The notes under the pieces: model-generated | What the model was told of the DNA's origin: nothing | The model's database searches: none | The model's input: only the letters and a program-made list of their open reading frames with translations | Program-made: the position numbers and the translations under genes | Assembly: GCA_020637595.1 (NCBI GenBank) | Contig: JACKKE010000001.1 | Location: forward strand, 434,001 to 498,000 | Reading direction: 5' to 3' | Length of the DNA stretch: 64,000 nucleotides | Origin: Rhodobacter sp. | Lineage (GTDB): Bacteria; Pseudomonadota; Alphaproteobacteria; Rhodobacterales; Rhodobacteraceae | Shown here: piece by piece, positions 52,346 to 60,855 of the stretch | How positions within the stretch are numbered: the stretch's first letter is position 1 | How the letters are laid out: every line of letters starts with the position of its first letter

Positions 52346-53886
52346 AGACCGTTGCGCAAGTCCTTGTAGATTGGCTGAAATCCCTGGAGGTCCAGGTGGT
52401 TTTCGGGATCCCCGGCGTGCACACGATCGAGCTGTATCGCGCCCTCGCCGGATCCGGCATCCGCCATGTCACCCCGCGCCACGAGGCCGGGGCCGTGTTC
52501 ATGGCCGACGGTTATTCCCGGGTCTCGGGCCGGTTCGGGGTGGCGCTGGTGATCACCGGACCCGGGGTGACCAACGCCCTGACGCCGATGGCGCAGGCGC
52601 GCGCGGATTCGGTGCCGCTTCTGGTGATTTCCGGGGTCAACCGGCGCGAGACGCTAGGCAAAGGCCTGGGCGAATTGCACGAACTGCCCGACCAGCGCGC
52701 CCTGACCCGAACCCTGGGCCCGGCGCTGCATCTCGACGATCCCAAGGCACTGCCGGGTCTTCTGGGGGCGGCGGGGCGCGCCCTGACCAGCGGGCGCGGC
52801 GCTCCGGTGCATATCGAGATCCCGCTCGATCTGATGGCTGCGCCCGCCCCGGCAGCGGCACCGCTGGCCCCCGCCGTCTCGCCCCATCCCGATATTGCCA
52901 AGGCCCGCGCGCGCATCCGGCAGGCCAGACGCCCGGTGATTCTGGCCGGCGGCGGCTGCCGCAAGGCCGGCCCCCAGCTGCAGGCCCTGGCCGAGGCGAT
53001 GGGCGCGCCGGTCGTCCTGACGGTGAACGCGCGCGGGTTGATGCACGGCCATCCGCTGGCGGTTCCGGCCAGCCCCTCGCTGGACCCGGTGCGGGCGCTG
53101 ATCCGGGGCGCGGACCAGATCCTCGCGATCGGCACCGAACTGGGCGCGACCGATTACGACATGTATAAGGATGGCGGCTTTCCCGACATCCACGGCATGA
53201 TCCGCATCGACATCGACGGTGCGCAGCTGACCCGGCACTATGCGATGATCACCTTGCAGGGCGACGCCGCCGAACTGTTGCCCGGACTTGCCCCCTCGAG
53301 CCCGGCGCCGGACGGGGCCGAGCGCGCCGCCGAGACCCGCAAGGCCGCGCTGGCCGCGCTGACCCCCGACTACCGCGCCGAGGTCGGCCTGCTGAACCGG
53401 ATCAGCGCGGCGCTGCCGCAGGCGGTTCTGATCGGGGATTCGACGCAGATCGCCTATGCCGGCAACCTCTATTTCGACGCACCGCGCCCCGGCGGCTGGT
53501 TCAACGCCGCAACCGGCTTTGGCGCCCTGGGCTATGGCCCCTGCGCGGCCGTTGGCGCCGCCTTTGCCGCGCGCGGAAAGGTGGTGTGCCTGACCGGCGA
53601 CGGCGGGTTGATGTTCCATCCCGGCGAGTTGATGACGGCGCGCGATGAAGGGCTCGACGTGGATTTCGTGGTCTTCAACAACCACGGCTTTGGCGAGATC
53701 GCCGCGGCGATGCGCGAGGCCGGTGCCGAGGTGATCGGCTGCACCCCCTCCGCCCCCGATTTCGAGGCCCTCGCCCGCGCCTTTGGCCTGCGCTATACGC
53801 GCGGCGACGACGAGGGGTTACCGGCGCTGCTGGCCGGTGGAAAAGGTCCGCGACTGATCGAGATAGAGCGCCCGAAAGTGCAGTGA
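52342..53886 (+). CDS. aruI: ThDP decarboxylase, probably 5-guanidino-2-oxopentanoate decarboxylase
   Basis: 514 residues. Three-domain ThDP enzyme: Pyr domain (VQVVFGIPGVHTIELYRAL, the catalytic Glu in TPRHEAGAVFMADGYSR), central domain (GGGCRKAGPQLQALAEAMGAPVVLT), PP domain with the ThDP motif GDGGLMFHPGEL to FNNHG. The layout and length match AruI and differ from acetolactate synthases in length. It decarboxylates 2-ketoarginine to 4-guanidinobutanal. No following dehydrogenase is in the cluster. Confidence 0.8.
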   Translation: MKTVAQVLVDWLKSLEVQVVFGIPGVHTIELYRALAGSGIRHVTPRHEAGAVFMADGYSRVSGRFGVALVITGPGVTNALTPMAQARADSVPLLVISGVNRRETLGKGLGELHELPDQRALTRTLGPALHLDDPKALPGLLGAAGRALTSGRGAPVHIEIPLDLMAAPAPAAAPLAPAVSPHPDIAKARARIRQARRPVILAGGGCRKAGPQLQALAEAMGAPVVLTVNARGLMHGHPLAVPASPSLDPVRALIRGADQILAIGTELGATDYDMYKDGGFPDIHGMIRIDIDGAQLTRHYAMITLQGDAAELLPGLAPSSPAPDGAERAAETRKAALAALTPDYRAEVGLLNRISAALPQAVLIGDSTQIAYAGNLYFDAPRPGGWFNAATGFGALGYGPCAAVGAAFAARGKVVCLTGDGGLMFHPGELMTARDEGLDVDFVVFNNHGFGEIAAAMREAGAEVIGCTPSAPDFEALARAFGLRYTRGDDEGLPALLAGGKGPRLIEIERPKVQ

Positions 53887-53986
53887 AACAGGGACTTGCC
53901 TTGCTGCAAAAATGTCTGACCATAAAATGTCAGTCTTTTGTTTTCCGGGCAGATATGGTCATTCTGGCAGAGTTATCCACAAGACA

Positions 53987-54018
53987 AAGCGCCCCGGACC
54001 GTCGGATCCGGGGCGCTT
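53987..54018. terminator. Terminator between aruI and clpX
   Basis: AAGCGCCCCGGA (53987-53998) pairs with TCCGGGGCGCTT (54007-54018), loop 8. In the minus direction it is followed by a T-rich run (TTTGTCTT), so it mainly ends clpX; it can also serve aruI. Confidence 0.85.
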
Positions 54019-54041
54019 GATTGTCTGGGTTTGGCCCGCGG

Positions 54042-55319
54042 TCAGCCGGCAGACGAGGCGTTCTGACTTTTCGCCTCGGTGTAGATCATCAGCGGCTTGG
54101 CGCCCGACGTCACCGCCTCTTCGTTGACCACCACCTCTTCGACGTTCTCCATGCCCGGCAGTTCGAACATGGTATCCAGCAGAATATCCTCCATGATCGA
54201 GCGCAGCCCCCGCGCACCGGTCTTGCGCGCGATCGCCCGGCGCGAGATGGCGCGCAGCGCGTCATCGGTAAAGGTCAGCTCGGCGCCCTCGATTTCGAAC
54301 AGGCGCTGATATTGCTTGACCAGCGCGTTCTTGGGCTCGGTCAGGATGGTGACCAGCGCGTCCTCATCGAGGTCGGTCAGCGTGGCGACCACCGGCAGAC
54401 GGCCGACGAATTCCGGGATCAGGCCGAATTTCAGCAGATCCTCGGGTTCGAGCTGCTGCAAGGATTCCCCGATCGTGCGCTTGCTCTCGTCCTTGACGTC
54501 GGCGCCAAAGCCGATCGCCGTGCCCTTGTTGCGCTGCGCGATGATGCGCTCCAGCCCGGCAAAGGCCCCGCCACAGATGAACAGGATGTTCGTCGTATCG
54601 ACCTGCAGGAATTCCTGCTGCGGATGCTTGCGCCCGCCCTGCGGCGGCACCGAGGCGACGGTGCCCTCCATCAGCTTCAGAAGCGCCTGCTGCACCCCTT
54701 CGCCCGACACGTCGCGGGTGATCGAGGGGTTGTCGGACTTGCGGGTGATCTTGTCGACCTCGTCGATATAGACGATGCCGCGCTGCGCGCGCTCGACGTT
54801 GTATTCGGACGCCTGCAGCAGTTTCAGGATGATGTTCTCGACATCCTCACCGACGTAACCGGCCTCGGTCAGGGTGGTGGCGTCGGCCATCGTGAAGGGC
54901 ACATCGAGGATCCGTGCCAGCGTCTGCGCCAGCAGCGTCTTGCCGCAGCCGGTCGGGCCGATCAGCAGGATGTTCGACTTCGACAGCTCGACCTCACCGG
55001 CCTTGCCTGCCTTGCCCGAGAAGCTGAGACGTTTGTAATGGTTGTGCACCGCGACGGACAGCACCCGCTTGGCGCGTTCCTGGCCGATCACATAGTCGTC
55101 CAGCACCTTGCAGATATCCGCGGGTGTCGGCACCCCGTCGGTCGATTTGAAGCCCGACCCCTTCGTCTCCTCGCGGATGATGTCCATGCACAGCTCGACA
55201 CATTCGTCGCAGATGAACACGGTCGGACCCGCGATCAGCTTGCGCACCTCGTGCTGGCTTTTGCCGCAGAAGGAACAATACAGCGTGTTCTTGCTGTCAT
55301 TGCCGGAGGAATGAGCCAT
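54042..55319 (-). CDS. clpX: ATP-dependent Clp protease ATP-binding subunit
   Basis: 425 residues. N-terminal zinc-binding domain with Cys15, Cys18, Cys37 and Cys40 (LYCSFCGK, ICDECVELC); AAA+ core with Walker A GPTGCGKT, Walker B VYIDEVDK and sensor motifs (ARKTGARGLRSIMEDILLDTMFELP at the C-terminus, sensor 2). Unfolds ssrA-tagged and other substrates for ClpP. It lies 115 bp downstream of clpP. Confidence 0.98.
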   Translation of the reverse strand: MAHSSGNDSKNTLYCSFCGKSQHEVRKLIAGPTVFICDECVELCMDIIREETKGSGFKSTDGVPTPADICKVLDDYVIGQERAKRVLSVAVHNHYKRLSFSGKAGKAGEVELSKSNILLIGPTGCGKTLLAQTLARILDVPFTMADATTLTEAGYVGEDVENIILKLLQASEYNVERAQRGIVYIDEVDKITRKSDNPSITRDVSGEGVQQALLKLMEGTVASVPPQGGRKHPQQEFLQVDTTNILFICGGAFAGLERIIAQRNKGTAIGFGADVKDESKRTIGESLQQLEPEDLLKFGLIPEFVGRLPVVATLTDLDEDALVTILTEPKNALVKQYQRLFEIEGAELTFTDDALRAISRRAIARKTGARGLRSIMEDILLDTMFELPGMENVEEVVVNEEAVTSGAKPLMIYTEAKSQNASSAG

Positions 55320-55388
55320 TCGACACCTCGTGCTCGGGATCTGTTTCGGGCCTTCTGACGGGCCTTTGGGGCAAGGTTAGGCCAGCAT

Positions 55389-55423
55389 GGGGGCGGGGAC
55401 AATGGCAAAAACGCCACGCCCCC
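55389..55423 (-). terminator. Nested hairpin between clpP and clpX
   Basis: GGGGGCG (55389-55395) and CGCCCCC (55417-55423) enclose TGGC-AAAAAC-GCCA. On the minus strand it follows the clpP stop; it may attenuate read-through into clpX, but there is no final T-run outside the stem. Confidence 0.45.
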
Positions 55424-55434
55424 GCCGGGGTCGG

Positions 55435-56064
55435 TTACGATGCGGCGCCGCCGGCGGCGTCACGGGCGGTCAGGATCTGGTCGATCAGCCCCCAGTCCTT
55501 GGCGGCCTCAGGCGTCATGAAGTTGTCGCGTTCCAGCGCGGCTTCGACCTTTTTCAGGGTCTGACCGCAATGTTTGACATAAATCTGGTTCAGCCGCTCT
55601 TTCAGGTCCAGGATCTCGCGTGCGTGGATCGAGATGTCGGTGGCCTGGCCCTGGAACCCGCCCGAGGGCTGGTGCACCATGATCCGGCTGTTGGGCAGCG
55701 AGAAGCGCATGCCGGGTTCGCCCGCGGCCAAGAGCAGCGACCCCATCGACGCCGCCTGCCCGATCACCATCGTCGAGACCTTGGGCCGGATGTATTGCAT
55801 CGTGTCATAGATCGACAGGCCGGCGGTGACGACACCGCCCGGGCTGTTGATATACATCGCGATTTCCTTCGACGGGTTCTCGGCCTCGAGGTGCAGAAGC
55901 TGGGCGACGATCAGCGTCGCCATGCCGTCATGCACCGGGCCGGTGACGAAGATGATCCGCTCCTTGAGCAGGCGCGAGAAGATGTCATAGGCGCGTTCGC
56001 CACGGCTGGTCTGTTCGACCACCATCGGAACGAGGTTCATGTAGGTCTCAATCGGATCGCGCAT
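55435..56064 (-). CDS. clpP: ATP-dependent Clp protease proteolytic subunit
   Basis: 209 residues. The catalytic triad is intact: Ser106 in GQAASMGSLLL, His131 in MVHQPSGG and Asp180 in ERDNFMT. Serine protease forming a 14-mer with ClpX or ClpA caps. Start ATG 56064 gives MRDPIETYMNLVPMVVEQT, the usual alphaproteobacterial N-terminus. Confidence 0.97.
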   Translation of the reverse strand: MRDPIETYMNLVPMVVEQTSRGERAYDIFSRLLKERIIFVTGPVHDGMATLIVAQLLHLEAENPSKEIAMYINSPGGVVTAGLSIYDTMQYIRPKVSTMVIGQAASMGSLLLAAGEPGMRFSLPNSRIMVHQPSGGFQGQATDISIHAREILDLKERLNQIYVKHCGQTLKKVEAALERDNFMTPEAAKDWGLIDQILTARDAAGGAAS

Positions 56065-56153
56065 CGCTCGGGCCTCGCTGCTGTGTCAGAGGTTTCACGT
56101 TAGGGGTCAAACCTTGCCCAAGACTTAGCCCGCCGCACACCCCCCCGCAAGGG

Positions 56154-56172
56154 GCGCAGCCCTGCGCTTTTT
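56154..56172 (+). terminator. Terminator-like hairpin in the soeABC leader
   Basis: GCGCA (56154-56158) and TGCGC (56163-56167) with a T5 run. No plus-strand gene precedes it, so if functional it would end an upstream transcript or attenuate soeABC. Confidence 0.4.
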
Positions 56173-56301
56173 CGCGAGCACCGATCCGCCATCGCCCTTG
56201 GGGGAAACGACGCGGCGCCTACAAGAGTGTGGACATTCGATCCAAAGACATATTCGATACTGTCTATGGGTTCCGTTGCACGAGAACCGGGAGGACTACC
56301 G

Positions 56302-59097
56302 ATGCGCCAACCCGCGCCCAACCTGTCGCCGGCGATTTCCGACGAGGTGCGCCGCACGACGTGCTACATGTGCGCCTGCCGCTGCGGCATCAACGTGCAT
56401 ATGAAGCACGGCGAGGTCGCCTATATCGAGGGCAACCGCGACCACCCGGTCAACAAGGGCGTGCTCTGCGCCAAAGGGTCGTCGGGGATCATGCAGCACC
56501 TCAGCCCGGCGCGGCTGCGAAAGCCGCTGAAGCGGGTGGGCGAGCGCGGCTCGGGCGCGTTTCAGGAAATCGAGTGGGACGAGGCGCTGGACCTGGCGGT
56601 CAGCTGGCTGAAACCGCTGCGCGAGACCGCGCCCGAGAAGCTGGCCTTCTTCACCGGCCGCGACCAGTCGCAAAGCCTGACCGGCTGGTGGGCGCAGGCC
56701 TATGGCACGCCGAACTATGCCGCGCATGGCGGCTTCTGCTCGGTCAACATGGCCGCCGGCGGGATCTACACGATGGGCGGCGCGTTCTGGGAATTCGGCC
56801 AGCCGGACTGGGATCGCACCCGGCTGTTCATGATCTTCGGCGTTGCCGAGGACCACGATTCCAACCCGATCAAGATGGGGCTGGGCAAGCTGAAGAAACG
56901 CGGCGCGCGGGTGATCGCGGTCAACCCGGTGCGCACCGGCTATAATGCGGTGGCTGACGACTGGCTGGCGGTGACGCCGGGCACCGACGGGCTGCTGATC
57001 CTGGCGCTGATCCACGAGCTGTTCCGGCTGGGCAAGATCGACCTCGACTATCTGATGCGCTACACCAACGCGCCCTTCCTGGTGAAAGGCGAGGACGGCG
57101 CCGAAAAGGGCCTCTTCCTGCGCGACGCCCAGGGCACGCCGATGGTGCTCGACCGCCGCACCGGCCACCCGATGGCCTGGAACGCCGAGGGCGTGCAGCC
57201 CGATCCGGCCGCCGAATGGCAGGGGCACAAGACCGTGCTGCGGCTGATGGCCGAACGCTATCTGACCCCCGACCATGCCCCCGAGGCCGTGGCCGAACGC
57301 ACCGGCATCGCGGCCGAGCGCATCCGCGCGGTGGCGGCGGAACTGGCCCGCGTCGCCTTCGAGGAAGAGGTGGTGATCGACCAGCCCTGGACCGATTTCC
57401 GCGGCCAGCGGCACGAGAAGATGATCGGCCGGCCCGTCAGCTTCCACGCGATGCGCGGGATCTCGGCCCATTCCAACGGCTTCCAGACCGCGCGCGCGCT
57501 GCATGTGCTGCAGATCCTGCTGGGATCGGTGGAAACCCCCGGTGGCTATCGGTTCAAGCCGCCCTACCCCAAACCGATGGACTCGCACCCCAAGCCCCAC
57601 GCCGGCGTCTCCCCCGGCAAGCCGCTGGACGGCCCGCACCTGGGCTATCCCCTCGGCCCCGAACACCTGCTGATCAACGAAGACAACACCGCCAAGCGCA
57701 TCGACAAGGCCTTTACCTGGGAAAACCCGCTGTCGGCCCACGGGCTGATGCATATGGTGATCTCGAACGCGCATGCGGGCGATCCCTACCGGATCGACAC
57801 ACTGTTCCTCTACATGGCGAACATGGCGTGGAACTCGACGATGAACACGTCCGAGGTGATGCGCATGCTCACCGACAAGAACCCGGACGGCAGCTATGTC
57901 ATCCCGCATATCCTCTATTCCGACAGCTATTCCTCGGAAATGGTCGCCTTTGCCGATCTGGTGCTGCCGGATACGACCTATCTGGAACGCCACGACTGCA
58001 TCAGCCTGCTCGACCGCCCGATCGGCGAGCCCGACAGCATGAACGACGCGATCCGCTGGCCGGTGGTTGAGCCCGACCGCGACGTGCGCGGCTTCCAGAC
58101 GGTGCTGCTGGATCTGGGTGCGCGGCTGGGCCTGCCCGGCATGGTGACCGAGGACGGCACGCCCAAGTTCAAGGATTACGCCGACTATATCGTCAACCAC
58201 CAGCGCCGCCCAGGGGTCGGCCCGCTGGCCGGCTGGCGCGGCAATGGCGAAGGCTCTGGCCGGGGCGATCCGAACCCCGATCAGCTGAACCGCTATATCG
58301 AGAATGGCGGGTTCTTCACCGACCACATCCCGATGGAGGCGCAGTTCTTCAAGCCCTGGAACATGGCCTATCAGACCTGGGCGGTGGAGCGCGCGCTGTT
58401 CGACGCGCCGCAGCCCTATCTGTTCAACCTCTACCTCGAACCCCTGCGCAAGTTCCAGCTGGCGGCCGAGGGGCATGGCGAACGGCAGCCCCCCGACCAT
58501 CTGCGCGAGCGCATCAAGCGCACGCTGGACCCGCTGCCGGTCTGGTATCCGCCCTTCGAGGACGAGCGCGTCAGCCCGGACGACTTCCCGCTGCACGCGC
58601 TGACCCAGCGCCCGGCGGCGATGTATCACTCCTGGGGCACGCAGAACGCCTGGCTCAGGCAGATCCACGGCATGAACCCGCTCTATGTCCCGCGCAAGGT
58701 CTGGGATGAGCACGGCTTTGCCGAAGGCGACTGGGCTTACCTCACCTCGGCGCATGGCCGCATCAAGGTGCCGGTCGCGCGGATGGATGCGCTCAACGAC
58801 CACACGGTCTGGACCTGGAACGCGATCGGCAAGCGGCGCGGGGCCTGGGCGCTGGACGAAAAGGCACCCGAGGCGGAAAAGGGGTTCCTGCTGAACCACC
58901 TCATCAGCGAATTGCTGCCGGAACAGGGTGACGGCCTCAGATGGGCCAACTCGGACCCGGTCACCGGCCAGGCCGCCTGGTTCGACCTGCGCGTGAAGAT
59001 CGAGAAAGCGCCGCGCCACGGGCCTTCCGAACCCGCGCACCCGGCGCAGAAATCGCCCGTGGGCCGGGGCCCCGCGACCGTCGCGCGCCATAGCTGA
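56302..59097 (+). CDS. soeA: Sulfite dehydrogenase, molybdopterin subunit SoeA
   Basis: 931 residues, DMSO-reductase superfamily. Fe-S ligands Cys21, Cys24, Cys28 and Cys56 (CYMCACRCG...LCAKG); a candidate Mo-ligand Cys146 in AAHGGFCSVNMAAGG, as in PsrA/PhsA-like enzymes. No Tat signal, so it acts in the cytoplasm. Together with the ferredoxin and DmsC-like genes this is the soeABC order known from Allochromatium and Rhodobacterales, where it oxidises sulfite to sulfate and reduces quinone. Start ATG 56302 follows GGGAGG; an in-frame ATG at 56227 is rejected. Confidence 0.87.
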   Translation: MRQPAPNLSPAISDEVRRTTCYMCACRCGINVHMKHGEVAYIEGNRDHPVNKGVLCAKGSSGIMQHLSPARLRKPLKRVGERGSGAFQEIEWDEALDLAVSWLKPLRETAPEKLAFFTGRDQSQSLTGWWAQAYGTPNYAAHGGFCSVNMAAGGIYTMGGAFWEFGQPDWDRTRLFMIFGVAEDHDSNPIKMGLGKLKKRGARVIAVNPVRTGYNAVADDWLAVTPGTDGLLILALIHELFRLGKIDLDYLMRYTNAPFLVKGEDGAEKGLFLRDAQGTPMVLDRRTGHPMAWNAEGVQPDPAAEWQGHKTVLRLMAERYLTPDHAPEAVAERTGIAAERIRAVAAELARVAFEEEVVIDQPWTDFRGQRHEKMIGRPVSFHAMRGISAHSNGFQTARALHVLQILLGSVETPGGYRFKPPYPKPMDSHPKPHAGVSPGKPLDGPHLGYPLGPEHLLINEDNTAKRIDKAFTWENPLSAHGLMHMVISNAHAGDPYRIDTLFLYMANMAWNSTMNTSEVMRMLTDKNPDGSYVIPHILYSDSYSSEMVAFADLVLPDTTYLERHDCISLLDRPIGEPDSMNDAIRWPVVEPDRDVRGFQTVLLDLGARLGLPGMVTEDGTPKFKDYADYIVNHQRRPGVGPLAGWRGNGEGSGRGDPNPDQLNRYIENGGFFTDHIPMEAQFFKPWNMAYQTWAVERALFDAPQPYLFNLYLEPLRKFQLAAEGHGERQPPDHLRERIKRTLDPLPVWYPPFEDERVSPDDFPLHALTQRPAAMYHSWGTQNAWLRQIHGMNPLYVPRKVWDEHGFAEGDWAYLTSAHGRIKVPVARMDALNDHTVWTWNAIGKRRGAWALDEKAPEAEKGFLLNHLISELLPEQGDGLRWANSDPVTGQAAWFDLRVKIEKAPRHGPSEPAHPAQKSPVGRGPATVARHS

Positions 59098-59107
59098 GGA
59101 CAGGACC

Positions 59108-59185
59108 ATGCCCTTTCATCTTGCCTCAAATACGCATGCCCCGCACGCCACCCGCGTGCGGCCCGGGATCGAGGTGCACCCATGA
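59108..59185 (+). CDS. Possible 25-codon mini-ORF coupled to soeB
   Basis: ATG 59108 to a TGA at 59183 that overlaps the soeB ATG (ATGA). An AGGAC-type site precedes it. It contains the type A repeat. It would bridge the 84-bp gap and could couple soeB translation to upstream ribosomes. The sequence is not conserved enough to judge coding; treat as tentative. Confidence 0.3.
   Translation: MPFHLASNTHAPHATRVRPGIEVHP
59115..59135 (+). repeat. Dispersed element type A, copy 4
   Basis: TTCATCTTGC-CTC-AAATACGC in the soeA-soeB gap, 17 bp after the soeA stop. A hairpin CCGCACGC-CACCC-GCGTGCGG (59141-59161) follows. Confidence 0.8.
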
Positions 59186-59925
59186 CCGCCCTGCCCGCCT
59201 CCACCCCCAGGAAGATGGGGCTGGTGATCGACCTTGACACCTGCGTCGGCTGCCATGCCTGCGTGACAGCCTGCAAGGGCTGGAACACGGAAAACTACGG
59301 CGCACCGCTGTCCGATACCGACGCCTATGGAGCAGACCCGGTCGGCACATTCCTGAACCGCGTCCATTCCTACGAGGTCACGCCGGCCGAGGGCACGCCC
59401 TTTACCGTGCATTTCCCGAAATCCTGCCTGCATTGCGAGGATGCGCCCTGCGTCACCGTCTGCCCGACCGGCGCCAGCTACAAGCGCGCCGAGGATGGGA
59501 TCGTGCTGGTCAACGAGGACCATTGCATTGGCTGCGGCCTGTGCGCCTGGGCCTGCCCCTACGGCGCGCGCGAACTCGACGCCGTGGCGGGGGTGATGAA
59601 GAAATGCACGCTCTGCGTCGACCGCATCTATAACGAGACCCTGCCCGAGGTCGACCGCCTGCCCGCCTGCGTGCGCACCTGCCCGGCCGGCGCGCGCCAT
59701 TTCGGCGACCTTGCCGATCCCGGCAGCGCCGTCAGCCGGCTGGTGGCCGAACGCGGCGGCATGGACCTGATGCCCGAACAGGGCACGCGGCCGGTGAACA
59801 AATACCTGCCGCCGCGTCCGCGCGACGCGCTGACCGCCACCCCCGCCGCCACCCCTGCTGACCCCTCGACCGAGGGGCTGGGCGGGTTCCTTGGCTGGAT
59901 CGACCGGACATTGGCGAGGTTCTGA
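59182..59925 (+). CDS. soeB: Sulfite dehydrogenase, Fe-S subunit SoeB
   Basis: 247 residues with four ferredoxin-like cysteine clusters: CVGCHACVTACKGW, CLHCEDAPCVTVCPTG, CIGCGLCAWACPYGA, and CTLCVDR with CVRTCPAG. This is the DmsB/NrfC type electron-transfer subunit passing electrons from SoeA to SoeC. Start ATG 59182 with GAGGTG upstream. The stop overlaps soeC by 1 bp. Confidence 0.93.
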   Translation: MTALPASTPRKMGLVIDLDTCVGCHACVTACKGWNTENYGAPLSDTDAYGADPVGTFLNRVHSYEVTPAEGTPFTVHFPKSCLHCEDAPCVTVCPTGASYKRAEDGIVLVNEDHCIGCGLCAWACPYGARELDAVAGVMKKCTLCVDRIYNETLPEVDRLPACVRTCPAGARHFGDLADPGSAVSRLVAERGGMDLMPEQGTRPVNKYLPPRPRDALTATPAATPADPSTEGLGGFLGWIDRTLARF

Positions 59926-60800
59926 TGCATCCCGCACCTTCCATCATCCTCTTCACCACGATCTCGGGCCTGGGACTGGGACTGCTGGCCTTCCTCGGCA
60001 TCGGCATGATCGAACCGACGGGCCTCGCCGCCTTCCTCTGGTTCACGCTGGGCTACGGGCTGACGCTGGTCGGGCTGGCCTCCTCCGCGTTCCACCTCGG
60101 CCACCCCGAGCGCGCGCTCAGGGCCTTCACCCAGTGGCGCACCTCGTGGCTGTCGCGCGAGGCAGTGCTGGCGGCGGTGGCGATGCTGGTCCTGGCCCCG
60201 CACGCCATCGGGCTGATCTTTTTCAACCGGCCCTTGACCGGGTTCGGAATCATCGGCGGGTTGCTGGCGCTGCAAACGGTGCTGGCAACCTCGATGATCT
60301 ATGGCCAGCTGCGCACCGTGCCGCGCTGGAACCACTGGACCACACCGACGCTGTTCCTGATCTCGGCGATCACCGGCGGCGCGCTGTTGTCCGGCCTGCC
60401 GTTCCTGTCGCAGATGTTGCTGGCCTGGCTAGCGGTGGCGATGGTGCTGCACTGGATCCTGGGCGACAGCCGCTTTGCCGCCTCGGGCTCGACCCTGGGC
60501 AGCGCGACCGGTCTGGGCGCGCGCGGCGCGGTGCGCCAGCTGGAGCCACCGCACACCGGCACCAATTACCTGCTGCGCGAGATGGCCTATGTCGTCGCAC
60601 GCCGCCATGTCGTGCCGCTCAGACTGATCGCGCTCTTGGCTGCCTGTGTCCTGCCCTCGGTTCTGCTGTGGATCGCGCCCTTTTCGCTGCCCGCCATCGC
60701 CGCCGCCATCCTGCTGCACATCCTCGGCATGCTGACCGCGCGCTGGCTGTTCTTCGCGCAGGCCGAGCACGTCGTCGGCCTCTATTACGGCGTGCGCTGA
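59925..60800 (+). CDS. soeC: Sulfite dehydrogenase, membrane anchor SoeC (DmsC/NrfD-like)
   Basis: 291 residues, eight hydrophobic helices beginning IILFTTISGLGLGLLAFLGIG; conserved segments HLGHPERALRAFTQWRTSWLSREAVLAA and LREMAYVVARRHVVPLR. DmsC-type anchor, which binds quinol without heme. Ends the operon at a terminator. Confidence 0.9.
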   Translation: MHPAPSIILFTTISGLGLGLLAFLGIGMIEPTGLAAFLWFTLGYGLTLVGLASSAFHLGHPERALRAFTQWRTSWLSREAVLAAVAMLVLAPHAIGLIFFNRPLTGFGIIGGLLALQTVLATSMIYGQLRTVPRWNHWTTPTLFLISAITGGALLSGLPFLSQMLLAWLAVAMVLHWILGDSRFAASGSTLGSATGLGARGAVRQLEPPHTGTNYLLREMAYVVARRHVVPLRLIALLAACVLPSVLLWIAPFSLPAIAAAILLHILGMLTARWLFFAQAEHVVGLYYGVR

Positions 60801-60805
60801 AACGG

Positions 60806-60831
60806 AAAACGGAGGCCAGAGCCCCCGTTTT
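60806..60831 (+). terminator. Terminator after soeABC
   Basis: AAAACGGAGGC (60806-60816) pairs with GCCCCCGTTTT (60821-60831), one mismatch, loop CAGA, followed by T. Six bases after the soeC stop. Confidence 0.8.
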
Positions 60832-60855
60832 TCGACTGGTTCATTTTCGTCCGGC

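Noticed and set aside
53973..53981. TTATCCACA, a perfect DnaA box
   Set aside because: A single match with no cluster of boxes, AT-rich unwinding region or dnaA/parAB genes nearby; expected by chance about once per 130 kb on both strands.
56227..56301. Longer soeA start
   Set aside because: Only the ATG at 56302 has a strong GGGAGG; the upstream part is not conserved-looking and lacks a Tat signal.
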